NCBI GenBank assembly: GCA_021401465.1
Contig: JADDMT010000071.1
Coordinates: 1-64,000 of the forward strand
Length of the DNA: 64,000 bases
DNA from: Teratosphaeria epicoccoides
Lineage: Eukaryota; Ascomycota; Dothideomycetes; Mycosphaerellales; Teratosphaeriaceae
Direction: 5' to 3'
Part shown: in pieces, positions 12,488 to 24,300 of the stretch
Position numbering within the stretch: the first letter of the stretch is position 1
Layout: each line of letters begins with the position of its first letter
Made by a program: the position numbers and the translations under genes
Notes under the pieces: model-generated
The model's database searches: none
Seen by the model: the letters and a program-made list of their open reading frames with translations, nothing else
Told to the model about the DNA's origin: nothing

Positions 12488-12971
12488 TGTCATAAGGGTA
12501 GGTGCCGATAGCAGGAAGGTAACTAGGTGTTAGACTCGTAGAGCTGTGAAGAATATCGACAATAGCGGTTAACCTTGTAACTGACTATCCCCTAGGGAAA
12601 GGGAATTAAGAATTAAGCATGAAGCTCCTAACTGCCTGTCCTAAAGCTAGCCCTATATACTAGAGAGACAGAGCAGCTCTGTTAGATCTGTCGACAGACC
12701 TAACAGATCCGTGTCTGTAGATCTGTAGACTAACCCTACAGATCTAAGGGTCTATTATCCTGTAACAGATCCCTTCTTCCTTATAGGCCTATAGATCTGT
12801 AGACTAACCCTATAGATCTACGGATCTATCCTTACGTGACAGATCCTTTCTCCTATGACTATGCCTATAACTCATAGTACTCCCATGACAGTACTATGAC
12901 TCATAGTACTTAGGACCCTCACGATCCTGTATCCTATAGTACTCCGGATAGTACTCCTGACACCCATAATA
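12488..12971 (-). repeat. 3' LTR of the 12488-19493 element
   Basis: 484 bp. It contains three inverted repeats (12681-12704, 12718-12746, 12792-12820). The second and third have 11-bp arms around the same loop ACTAACC. It differs from the 5' LTR mainly by C/T and G/A transitions. It is followed on the plus strand by CTATCCCCCTCTT, the complement of a polypurine tract. Confidence 0.9.
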
Positions 12972-12986
12972 CTATCCCCCTCTTAG
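12972..12986 (-). other. Polypurine tract
   Basis: On the minus strand this reads AAGAGGGGGATAG directly upstream of the 3' LTR, the expected place and composition for the plus-strand DNA primer of an LTR retrotransposon. It confirms the minus orientation. The same tract lies at about 5040 and 5819. Confidence 0.7.
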
Positions 12987-13047
12987 CCTAGCTCGTCCCT
13001 AAGCTACCTTATTAGTGCGGGGTTTCTCTTGTTCTTTCTTTTATGCT

Positions 13048-13683
13048 ATGATGTCTTCTCTTTCTACATTACTGCCTTGTGTCATTCTAGACACTAACGC
13101 CCCTTTAACGCAGAAACGTAAACGCCGCGCGAATTGAATCTATTGTTAGGGCCAGGACAGCATGAAGTCCTACACTTAGTGTCAAGAGCTAAAGCTCGTT
13201 TGTCGGGTACACATTTCCTTGGGGAAATGTTCGTAATGTCACTTTAGCAACTGTCGGAGTTGCGACGCGAAGGTGACAGAGGTCGAATAGAAGAAGTTAG
13301 GCGATTAGCAGAAAAGACTAATTGCTGATCTCGATCATGCAAAGGTAGTCCTAGCCAAGGCTTCGCAGAAGATGCTAGAGGCGCATACAAAGGAGATGCG
13401 TCTTCGAAAACAGTTAGACGTAGTCGACTAGGAGGTCGAAGATAGTCGCGCTCTCGAGGAGCGCGAGATTAGGGAGGAGGAGGCTGAGGAACAAGCTCTC
13501 TCGCAGGCTAGGTTTCTCCTTGACCTAGATCCTTCTGCAGGTCTCGCTCTTAGTCCTACGACATAGAGCGTAATAGAGGGTTTCGCTAACGCCTCATATT
13601 AGGGTTTCCTGGATGGCGTGATAGCCGAGCTAGTCGACGGCGTCCCGCAGGAGTCTAGTCGTGGCTTAGGATCTTCTTCCTAG
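13048..13683 (+). pseudogene. Opposite-strand ORF, zinc-like motif plus coiled coil
   Basis: 212 codons on the strand opposite to gag-pol, from ATG ATG (13048) to TAG (13681-13683). The frame reads coherently apart from RIP-type TAG/TAA/TGA codons, at positions where Trp or Gln is the natural original. The N-terminal part has a KRKRR patch and at least eight Cys, ending in KCS-x-CHFSNCRSC. The second half is charged and Leu-rich (for example EEREIREEEAEE) and looks like a coiled coil. The chromodomain of pol lies just beyond its end on the other strand. The same 636-nt length is kept at 5897-6532. I do not recognise a named family; a nucleic-acid-binding or regulatory accessory protein is possible but is inference. 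Confidence 0.65.
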
Positions 13684-16600
13684 GTTCGTTCCTTTCTCGA
13701 AACTTCGTATCTTTTGCTGACAGTTTCGCAGGTGTTCTAGGGGTTCCTAGGTGTTCTCGGTACTCCTATATCCTTCCCATTTTACTAAGTACTCTCGCTG
13801 TCTGTCCTGCTAGCAAGTGTCGATAATCCTCTCGACAGTGTACTCCGGTTCTTCTACTTCAGGGTCGAGTAGTAAGGGTTCTGATTGCAGTGCGGCGTCT
13901 AGCGCTACTTGTTCTAGCAGAGAGACATAGAACACAGGGTGTATTCTCATCTGCTTAGGTAGCTATAACTCAAAATTAACTGGTCCCTTCTTGGCCTTAA
14001 TCCTGAATAGTCCTAGTTTTATAGCGTCTAGTTTCTTACTTAGCTTGTCCGATTTAATGTGACGGCAGAGGAGATACACCTTGTCCCCCTCCTTTAGAAT
14101 TAGTCCCTTAATTCTCTTACGATTTGCGTACTATGCCATGTTCTGCTAATAGAACTGCAGGTCGAGTCGTGCTTCTGTTTGTAGTCGGCGTAGATGTTCT
14201 ACTCGTCCGAGTGCTACTAGGTTCGGATTACTAGCTAAGACGTCTAGAATGTCTTCTATAGCTGATCTATATGCCATCTGAAATGGCGAGAGTCCTGTCG
14301 ACTCTGCTGGCGTACTATTATACGCGAGCTGTGCTATTAGCAACAACTCTATCTAGTTGTTCTAGTCCCTATTAACATAGGATCGAAGGTACTATTCTAA
14401 CGTCTGATTTAGGCGTTCTGTCTATCCATCCGTCTAAGGGTAGAAGGAAGTACTTAGTTAATGTTTAACCTGGAATTGTCTTATTAGGGCTCTCTAGAAG
14501 TTAGAGGTAAACACGGATCCTCGATCTGTTACTAGGTCCTGTAGCATGCTATGTAGTGCTACTACCTATTTGATGAAGACATGCGCGATATCTTTAGTCT
14601 TGAAGTCTTCGCGGTAAGGGATAAACTTCCTAAACTTAGTAAATTAGTCGACTACTACCATGATCCCGTCGAAGAACTCATTAGTAGCGGGTTCTCTCGA
14701 CTAAGGTAGTTTGACGATAAAATCCATAGCGAGCGATTCCTATAGCCGTTAAGGTACCTTTAGTAGTCGTAGTAGCCTATACGGTTTATGATAGTTATGC
14801 TTACTTCGTTAGCAAGTTACATATCAACAGACGTAGTCCTCGATTGCCTTGCCTATCCTAGGGAAGTAATATTCTTGTCGGAGAATTTGCTTCATTTTAG
14901 ACACTCCTAGGTGTCCTGCCTGAGGTACGTCGTGTCGGAGGCGTAGTAGTTCCGATCGTAAAGACGTTAGCATGTATACTAATCCTTGAAACAGAAGGAT
15001 TCCGTCTTCGTCTTCCTAATCCTCCTGTCCATTAATGTCGTCGCGGACAGCGAGTGCGGTTAGGTCATGGATTAGGGCGTTCTTCAGGTCGTCCTGAAAC
15101 CTACTAGTCCATGTAACAGTCGTGGCCGCGAGTCGGTTGACTCCTAGCGTGCCATCGCTATTTTCCTGGAGAACAGCATGTTTCTCCCGCTTCACGCCCT
15201 TCATGTAGTCCGTCTGGCGGCTAAGTGCATCGGCGCGTGCGTTATCGGTCCCCTTGCGATAGACGATCTTGCAGTTAAAACTAGAGAGCTCCTCGCTCTA
15301 CCGAACCTGTCGTCAGTTTAACTCTTTCGTCGTTATGAAGTATCGCAAGTTCTCATAGTCTGTGTAGACCGTGACCTAGTGCTTAGAACCTTCTAAGTAG
15401 ACCCGCCAGGCCTTGTAGGCGTCTACTATGGCTAGAAGTTCTTTGTCGTGGACGTCATATCGGAGTTCCGGTCCAGACAATTTCCTCGAGTAGTAGGCGA
15501 CTAGCTGTAGTCGTCCACTCGGTCCTAGTTGACTTAAGCATGCCCCGAGTGCTACGTCGGAGGCATCTGTTTCGACTATGATAGGCTTATCCGGGTCGAA
15601 CACAAGTAAGATCGGCTGATCTGTAAATCGTCGCTTGAGTTCCTCGAAGGCATTCCGTTAGGCGTCGTCCTATACGAATGGTGTATCCTTCGTCGTAAGA
15701 GTCGTAAGTAGTGCCGTGATCTTCGAATAGTTTGCCACAAATCTCCTGTAGAAGTTAGCGAATCTAAGGAAGGACTATACTTCCTTAACATTAGTCGGCG
15801 TAGGCTACTCTTTTACGACCTAGACTTTCTTAGTGTCTATCTTGATTCTATTCTATGCTACTACGTAGCTAAGGAATTGTACTTCCTGCTTATGAAACTC
15901 GCTCTTCTGCGGCTTGACCTTTAGCTAGTAACCCTAGAGTTTCTGAAGTACCTTGCACATATGAGTCCTATGCTCTTCGATCGTCTAGGAATAGACGAGG
16001 ATGTCGTCTAGATATATAACTACAAAGACGTTAAGGTACTCTCGTAGCATGTTGTTAATAAATGCCTGCTATGTAGCTAGGGCGTTTGTTAACCTAAATA
16101 GCATGACTATGTACTTGTAGTGTCCGAACCTAGTTCGGAACGTAGTCTTCTATTCTTTGCCTTCCTTAATTCGAATTCGATTATACGCTCTAGGTATGTC
16201 AAACTTTGAGAACTACATTGCTCCTTGCAGGCGGTCCTGCAATTCCGAGAGCAAAGGAAGCGGATAACTATTCTTTATCGTGATGTCATTTAATCTACAA
16301 TAATCTACGCAGAGTCGCTAGTTATCTTCCCCCTTAGGCACAAACAGGATCGGATATCTGGCTAGGGACTACGACTTACGGATGAAGCCTTTCCGGAGGT
16401 TGTCTTCTAGGTATTTCCGGAGAATCTCTAGTTTCGCCGCTAATAACAGGCGAACTAATTGCTTCGTTAGTGTCTTGCTAGGGAGTAAGGGTATCCCGTG
16501 GTCCTACTCCTAGTGTTCTGGCAGAGCTTCTTAGTCGGGTTCTTCCTCGAAAAGAGTAGCGAACTCTTTATACTTATTAGGAACTATGAATTCGACCTTG

Positions 16601-17200
16601 ACTTCCGATTACGTTGCTTTAACCTATAGGACGTACACTTCCTATTCTGGATCCTTGATAGCGGCTACTATCTCGCTTGAAGTTATAGCACATATTTCGA
16701 TCTTGCCTAGTACGTCGTGCACTATAGGTAGAGGTATCGATCTTGAGAGTTCCGGGAACTAGATCCTCTCATTCTTCTAGTCGATATAGGGGTTAGCGTT
16801 TCTTAGCTATAGTAACCCTAGTACTACATCTGAGCCTAGTAACTCCATGATGTCGAACTAGAGCATCTCTTAGTAGCGTCCTATCCGCAGAGGCATTATC
16901 TCGGTCTCTTCGTCAACTACTCCTTAGTTGTACGTAACCGGCTTTCCATTAATTGCTTGTAGCGAGAAAGCATTCGTCTTCGCCTGTAGCTTTATCCTAG
17001 CTGTCCTGGCGAACTTAGGCGTCATGAAGATTCTAGTACATCCTGAATCTATTAAGGCCCTAGCTAGTGTCTTGTTAATGTGCACCTATACTCTAAGGTT
17101 GTTTGCGTATCTGGCGCCAATCGCGGCATATCGTTACAGCCCTGTCTAGTCTGTCCGTAGGTCTAATTCTAGCGGACCTCGTCGTTTCCTAAATAACTGT
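13684..17200 (-). pseudogene. pol relic of full-length element
   Basis: Minus-strand frame. Retropepsin reads ALIDSGCTRIF (about 17020-17055). The RT has VIYLDDILVY near 16000-16025. RNase H reads IIVETDASDVALGACLSQLG (about 15525-15590) with the HDKELLAIV motif near 15445. Integrase has an HHCC finger (about 14820-14950) and an open C-terminal stretch with NSTPAESTGLSPFQMAY (about 14280-14330). A chromodomain with YTVERIID and EYLVKWEGY lies at about 13745-13842. Fragments of 60-75 codons remain open between TAG stops. The pol frame is -1 relative to gag here and in 29128-31742, which suggests the active ancestor used -1 frameshifting. Confidence 0.8.
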
Positions 17201-18950
17201 CTTCACAGACTAGTTTAGGGATCATGTAGTCTCGGCTTCTTCTCTAAGCGTTACCGTTTTCTGGCCTAAGAGATCGTTCTCGTTCTTGGCCTCGCTGTTC
17301 CTACGCGTTCCTTGCGTACTCTATCTTTAAATGATAGACTTAGAGTCGTAGCGCTCGTGGAATCTGAATACCTTTATAGGTTAGGTAGCCTCCCTAGGGC
17401 GTGAACTCTACCCCGAACGGTACAATTTCTTAGACAACTTTCTGATGCGCGTGAGGTTAAGCTACGACTAGTAGTCTCCTTAGGTGTCGTCGCATATAGT
17501 CGGCTAGTTTGTCATACTAAAGCTAGTCGACGTGTTATACTCCATTAATCCATGGGCAAGCCTAAGCCTATTAGTTCTATATGATTCGGATAATGTCGAG
17601 TCTGATGTCATGCGGCAGCATGGCCTATCGCTCTATGCTCTCGTCTTCCTCGGAATCAGGAATGACAGCTTCGACAAGCTCGTAGTTGTCGTCTAAACCC
17701 TCTTCTTCTTCTTCTAGTTCCTGTTGCCTCAGGACTATTACACTAGAAGGTGTACCCCTTAGCGCACAGATCAACTACGCCTTGTTTCGGCTAGGGTACT
17801 ATCCGGAACTATCTTTATCACTCATGTGAATTCGACAATCGTCGTTGTAGCACGCAGTCTAAGTAAGTAGGGCATAGTCTAGTTCTCGAGTAGCGGCGGC
17901 CTTTTGCTTAGGTGCCGTCGTTGTTACGCGAGCCTGCTCTATCCTAGGCAGCTCTTGTCGTTGCTTCTTAGCAAAACATTCGCGGGCAAAGTGTCCTTTC
18001 TTTCTATAGTAGTAGCACTCGAGATTACTCTTGTCGAATGGCTTCTTCAGACCATTCTAGGGAGGAGAGCCCTTCCGCGGCTTTCCTCGGGGTCTATTCC
18101 TAGGACGCCCCTTAGTCGCATCTAACTCCATAGGTTAGAGACCGTAGTAATCGCTTCGCCATTTCGGTGCCAATCGTTAGACCTTATGGTTAGCCTGCGC
18201 CAGCTTGCGATTTCTATGTTGTCGTTCTTGCTGTCGTTCCTAGATGCGATTATCGATTCTAATCGCGAGATCGCTCATTTCCTTGAATGTCGTTAGCCGA
18301 TCTCCTCGGGCAATTTCGTCTTTAACCGTCTCCTTTAGTCCCTAGTAGAACTAAGCAGCTAAAGCGTTATCATTCTAGTCGACTCGAGCAGAGAGGGTCT
18401 AAAAGTCCGCGCGGTACTTAGTAGCGGAACCCTTCTGCTAGATTCCTAGGAGAGCTCTCTCGGCCTCTTGTTGCTTATTACTAAGCCTAAACGCTTCGCG
18501 TAATGCCTTAAACAAAGACTTGTCTAAGTTAAGAATCTCCCTAGTCGTCGTCTTCCTAGCTTTAGCGCTACTAACGTGATCCAGATAATCTGTTAGATGA
18601 GGCTAGATAAACTCGAACGCCGGTCCCTTCAGGTAAGAGACAATGTACATCATTCGCTTATAATGTGTTGTAAACTGTTCCATATCCACGTTAAATGCTA
18701 ACTAGCATTGTAGGATAAACATCTCGACCTGAGATCGTTGTCCTGTGAACTCTGTAGGGCTTCCTATCTTAAAGCCGTTGTTGCCGTGTCTATTCCTAGT
18801 AGTTAAACCTGCGACGGATGCTAGAGCCATCTCGCTAAGGTGAATGGATTCGAGCTACTACGTGATTTGAGGTATAGCGGCAACTTGTTCTTGTAGTGTT
18901 AGTTAACTGTCGCTAGAACTTAAACTAACAGTTGAAGAACTACTTAACAT
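17201..18950 (-). pseudogene. gag relic of full-length element
   Basis: Gag starts at ATG 18950-18948 (MLSSST) and reads through a retrotransposon-gag core (FTGQRSQVEMFI, YLKGPAFEF, FYxGLKETVKDEIA) to a zinc knuckle reading CYYYRKKGHFAREC near 17985-18025. The expected second Cys of the knuckle is Tyr. A long acidic linker follows in the same frame before the shift into pol. Stops are nearly all TAG or TAA. Confidence 0.7.
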
Positions 18951-19009
18951 AGGCGTATGTTAAGCGCTCGACGAGTCTCCTGATGCTTCCTTAGAAGTGG
19001 TGCTTAAAA

Positions 19010-19493
19010 TGTTATAAGGGTAGGTGCCAATAGCAGGAAGGTAACTAGGTGTTAGACTCGCAGAGCTATAAAGAATATCGACAATAGTAGTTAACCTTGT
19101 AACTAACTATCCCCTAGGGAAAGGGAATTAAGAATTAAGCATGAAGCTCCTAACTGCCTGTCCTAAAGCTAGCCCTATATACTAGAGAGACAGAGCAGCT
19201 CTGTTAGATCTGTCGACAGACCTGACAGATCCGTGTCTGTAGATCTATAGACTAACCCTACAGATTTAAGGGTCTATCATCCCATGACAGATCCCTTCTT
19301 CCTTACAGGCCTATAGATCTGTAGACTAACCCTACAGATCTAGGGATCTGTCCTCACGTAACAGATCCTTTCTCCTATAACTATGCCTATGACTCATAGT
19401 ACTCCTATGACAGTACTATGACTCATAGCACTTAGGACCCTCACGATCCTGTATCCTATAGTACTCTAGACAGTACTCCTGACACCTATGACA
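19010..19493 (-). repeat. 5' LTR of the 12488-19493 element
   Basis: 484 bp, beginning TGTTATAAGGG and ending CCTATGACA, followed by GAGGC (target duplication, 19494-19498). It has the same three hairpin modules as its partner. Confidence 0.9.
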
Positions 19494-20958
19494 GAGGCGT
19501 AGTAGCTCTAAACGTAAGGATGTTAGCATGTATACTAATCCTTAGAAGAGAAGTACTCTGTCTTCGTCTTCCTAGCCTTCCTGTCTATTAATGTCTTTGC
19601 GGACAGCGAGTACAGTTAGGTCGTAGACTAGTGCGTTCTTTAGGTCGTCCTAGAATTCGCTAGTCTATGTGATAGCTATGGCCGCGAGTTAGTTGACTCC
19701 AAGCGTGCTATCGCCATTTTCCTAGAGAATAGCATGTTTCTCCTATTTCACGCCCTTTATATAATCAGTCTAGCGGCTAAGTACATTAGCGCGTACATTA
19801 TTAGATCCCTTATAATAGACGATCTTACAGTTAAAACTAGAGAGTTCCTTACTCTATCAGACTTGTTGTTAGTTTAACTCCTTTGTTGTAGTAAAGTATC
19901 GCAAGTTCTTATAGTTAGTGTAGACTATAACCTAGTACTTAGAACCTTCTAAGTAGACTTGCTACGCCTTGTAGGCGTCTACTATGGCTAGAAGTTCTTT
20001 GTCATAGACGTTGTAATGAAGTTCAGGTCTAGACAGCTTCCTCGAGTAATAGGCAACTAGCTGTAGTCGTCTACTCGGTCCTAGTTGACTTAAGTATGCC
20101 CTAAGTGCTATGTCGGAGGCATCTGTTTCGACCGTGATAGGCTTCTTAGGGTCGAATATAAGCAAGATTAGCTAATCTATGAATCGTTACTTAAGTTCCT
20201 CGAAGGCATTCCGTTAGGCGTCGTCCTACACAAATAGTGTATCCTTTGTAGTAAGGGTTGTAAGTAGTGCTATAATCCTTGAATAGTTCGCAATAAACCT
20301 TTAGTAGAAGTTAGCAAACCTAAGGAAGGACTATACTTCCTTGACATTAGTTAGCGTAGGCTACTCTTTTACAACTTTAACCTTCTTAGTATCTATCTTG
20401 ATTCCGTTCTAGGCTACTACGTAGCCGAGGAAATAGACTTCTTGCTTATGAAACTTGCTCTTCTAAGGCTTAACCTTTAGACTATAATCCTAGAGTTTCT
20501 GAAGTACCTTACATACGTAAGTCCTATGTTCCTCGATCGTTTGTAAGTAGACAAGGATGTCATCTAAGTATATAACCACGAAGATGTCGAGGTACTCTTA
20601 TAGCACGTTGTTAATAAATGCCTGCTACGTAGCTAGGCGTTTGTTAACCTAAATAGCATGACTATATACTCGTAGTGTCTAAACCTAGTTCGGAACGTAG
20701 TCTTCTATTCTTCGCCTTCCTTAATTCAAATTCGGTTATATACTCCTAGTATATTGAACTTCGAAAACTATATCGCTCCTTATAGGCGATCCTGTAACTC
20801 TAAGAGTAAAGGAAGCGGATAACTGTTCTTTATCGTGATGTTGTTTAATCTATAATAGTCTACGTCAAGTCGCTAGTTATCTTCCCCCTTAGGGACAAAC
20901 AGGATTAGATACCCTGCTAGTAACTACGACTTACGGATGAAGCCCTTCTAGAGGTTGT
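19494..20958 (-). pseudogene. Outer-element integrase, RNase H and RT fragment
   Basis: This is the continuation of the outer element between its two large insertions. On the minus strand it carries RT with YLDD (about 20555-20575), RNase H (open frame 19962-20165 with ITVETDASDIALRAYLSQLG) and part of integrase. It ends with GTTGT (20954-20958), the left target-site copy of the plus-strand element. Reading resumes at 29128. Confidence 0.85.
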
Positions 20959-21318
20959 TAATACGGTTGATACTAGGGGACCATCTAAACCGCATGGGTT
21001 CTAATAGCCACCCTTAGCATGTAGTGACCCTGCTACATATGGCAAGGGGGTCCTTCGTACATACGTTGGCTTGTATGTCGTCCGAGTAGGATCAGTTGTC
21101 GACGTAGGACGCCCCCACGTCGCTGACCCTATGGTACCCCTACGGGGTTAGGCTCGGACATGCTTTCCCTAATTAAGGAGCGTCAGGGGTTATAAGCACC
21201 CTTAGCGCTACCTCTACGATAAGCAGAAAGCAGCGCTGTCTTGTACCTACTAAAAGGTCGGATTACTCTGCCACACTGCGAGATATTTTCATATCATATA
21301 GCACATACATCTATATCA
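20959..21318 (+). repeat. 5' LTR of the plus-strand chromovirus
   Basis: 360 bp, TAATACGG...TATATCA. The first dinucleotide TA stands for the usual TG in both copies. No TGG primer-binding site follows; the next bases are GTTCTGCTTTC. Confidence 0.9.
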
Positions 21319-21367
21319 GTTCTGCTTTCTCCCCCCTGCTTTGCAGTCTAGCAGAGAATACTACAAT

Positions 21368-24300
21368 ATGTCTAGAGCACTACGAACTTGTAACTAACGC
21401 GTAGCGAGCGCCATCCTGAGCGCCCGCGATGGCGAAGCTAGCCTGAGTAACTAGCCCGCAGAAGTAACCGCTGCGAGCGACACTGCATTAAGCGACGGTT
21501 CCGCTAGAGGACAATTACGCGGCGGACTAGGCAATAGACCCCCCGCACAGGGACCGCAGCTAACCCCGACTATCGACCTGGCCCTCGTAGCCATGATTGT
21601 CGATTAGGTCGCGAACCGCCTTGCGAACTAGAGCTAGAGCCGCACCGCTCCTAGTAGCGACAACGGCGAGGACGACGAAGACGTCGCCATGAGCGGTACT
21701 AACGAACTAGCGGACGAAGAAATCTAGCGAGATTTCACGCTAGGGACCCGCGAAGACAACTTACTAGGAGGCGCAGACCCTCCGCGTGTGCCCGCGAACT
21801 TGGTGCCTGAATTCGGGGCCATAGTAGGCTAACTAGGAGGTAGTCGTAACGCACGCAACCCGAAGCCGTTTAAGGGAGACACCTTGAAGGAGGCTCGAAC
21901 TTTCTTGTAGGCGTGTAAGGCAGTTTTCGTGCTTAACCTACGCGGATATTCTACAGAGGGCGAACGAGTTGCCTTTAGTGTGATGTAGCTCGAAGAGGAT
22001 AAGGAACCTCGCAACAATTAGCATAAGTAGTATGACCTTATGCGGGTCCATGACAGAACGTATACGTAGGCGGACTTTCGCTAGTTCTGTGTTAACTAGG
22101 TCGAGGATCTAGGGAATCGCGCCCTTACTATGTCTGTCGAGTACGAGAAGGCTAAGCAGGGGAAGGGACAAACAACCTCTAGCTTCGCTACCTATCTCGC
22201 CACGCTCGAGGGACAGATGCTACCCTATACCGAGACGTAATGCGTGCGGCACTTGCTCGTCAAACTCGATGACAATCTTCGGAACATAATCATGACTTTT
22301 CATGAACTTCCGACAACTCGGCAAGACCTCGTGTCCCTTGCGACACGTATGGAAATCACCTTGAAGCGAAATAGAAAATCGGGTAGTAAGGACAATAAGC
22401 GTCTAAGCCCCGAGGACCTACTAAAGGGCCGCTATTACAAGCGCCCTAGGGGTCACGTCTAACGCGGTAGTTCATTCTGGAGGAGCAAGCCCTCCGAGCC
22501 AAAAGACGGTAGCGAGAAGCCTCCGAGTAACTGCTACATCTGTGGAGCGAGGGACTACTAGGCGGCTCGCTGTCCTAAACGAAGCGATAGGAAGAAGGTA
22601 AGCAAGGTGTCCGAAACCTCCCTAGAGGGGAGGCGAAAGAAGGACAAGCCCGAGACAACCGAATGGCTACTACGGGTATCTAAGCTGTCCGTTACTAATA
22701 GTGTAGACTCGTGGCCTGCCTGGCGCCTATCCGGCGCGGTCCGAGTTAATGGCTCGCTCGAGCTAGTAGACTGTATGTTAGATGACCTTGCGGAGGTTAA
22801 CGTGATACCCTAGAGGGTAATCGTACGGCTCGGTTTAAAGCCGATCCTAGGAGCCCTGCTGCCTACCATGAAGTCTTTTCGGGGCGAAGGCGCAGCGGCT
22901 CGAGGCGCATATAACGTGCGCCTCTAACTCGCGGACTCCTCAGGAGAAGTGCGCGAGACTAACGAAGTCTTCTACGCCGAAGACGTTCCTGATAAGGAGC
23001 TCCTGCTCGGCCGCCCTTAGCGCTACAAGCAGGGAGTCGTTGTTAATGGAGCTACTGACAACTAGTTCTACGGCTCTATAGGCGAAGTTCCTGCGGTGCG
23101 GATGCGTGACGCACACAGCTTCTACAAGGACATGAAGAAGGTCTAATGCGTGTATGCGGTCCGCATACAGAACGTCAAGGAAAACGTTACCCTTCCGCCT
23201 GAGTTAGAGGAATACGCCGATATTTTCGACGTAGAGGCTACGGCCTATGCCCGGGCCCTAGACGCGGAACATGCGATTAACCTTAAGGAGGGTTACAATC
23301 CTCCGCATTAACCTCTATACCCTATGTCGGAATCGCAGCTTGAAACACTTCGAGACTACCTCTACAAGGCGCAAAGGAACGCGTGGATCCGACAAAGCGA
23401 CAGCGAGGCTAGAGCGTTAGTTATGTTCGTCCTGAAGAAGGACAACACGCTCCGCCTATACGTTAACTATAGGGGCCTTAACGCAGTAACCTAGAAGAAC
23501 CGCTGCCCCCTACTACTTATTAGCGAGACGCTTGACTGCCTTAGTCGCGCCGCCATCTTCTTGTCTATCGACTTGAAGGACGCCTACTACTAGATACCGA
23601 TCCGAAAGGGCGACGAGTAGAAGACTACATTCCGAACGTAGTACGGACACTTCGAGTATATAGTGATGCCATTTAGCTTGACTAACGCACTAGCGACGTT
23701 CTAAGCGTATATCAACTAGGCCCTAGCCGGCCTCGTTGACACCTGCTGCGTAGTGTATTTAGACGATATACTAGTCTATTCTAACTCGAAGGAGGAGCAT
23801 ATGCGGCATCTAAGTATAGTGCTCGAACGGCTCCGCAAGTTCGCTCTCTACGCGAACCTAAAGAAGTGCTCATTCCTGACGGATAGGATTGAGTTTCTCG
23901 GATACATCGTCTCTACGGAAGGAGTCATCATAGATAACTAAAGGGTGTCCGTAATCGCGGAGTAGCCGCGGCCGACTACTCTCCGAGAAGTGCAGGTATT
24001 CCTAGGATTCACTAACTTCTACCGCAGATTCATACGATCTTACTCGAAGATCGTGGCTCCCCTTACGGCCCTCGTAAAGGGCGCGGTTCGAGGAAAAAAG
24101 CCAGGGAAAGTGCCTTAGGAGGAGGCTTAGAGCAAGGCCTTCTCTGAACTTAAAGCAGCTTTTTAAACTGCGCCTATACTTCGGCACTTTGACCTCGCTG
24201 CGAAGATCCGGATAGAGACCGATGCTTCAAAATTCGCAATAGCCGCAATTATATCGCAGCTCTAGTCGCACGAAGGTAGTACGCAATAGTACCCGATTGC

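Larger units (their letters stand above)
12488..19493 (-). mobile_element. Full-length Ty3/gypsy chromovirus, TSD GAGGC
   Basis: 7006 bp on the minus strand with 484-bp LTRs at both ends (12488-12971 and 19010-19493; 5'-TG...CA-3' with RIP variants). The 5-bp target duplication GAGGC flanks it (12483-12487 and 19494-19498). It sits inside the outer element's integrase, which reads on across the junction. The order on the minus strand is gag, PR, RT, RNase H, INT, chromodomain, opposite-strand ORF, polypurine tract and 3' LTR. I see no standard TGG primer-binding site next to the 5' LTR; the adjoining sequence reads ATTTTAAGCACC. It is the least mutated family member here but still has dozens of TAG stops. 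Confidence 0.9.

Noticed and set aside
12718..12820. CTAACCCTA resembling telomere repeat units in the LTRs
   Set aside because: Single units inside hairpins, never in tandem; part of the LTR structure rather than telomeric DNA.
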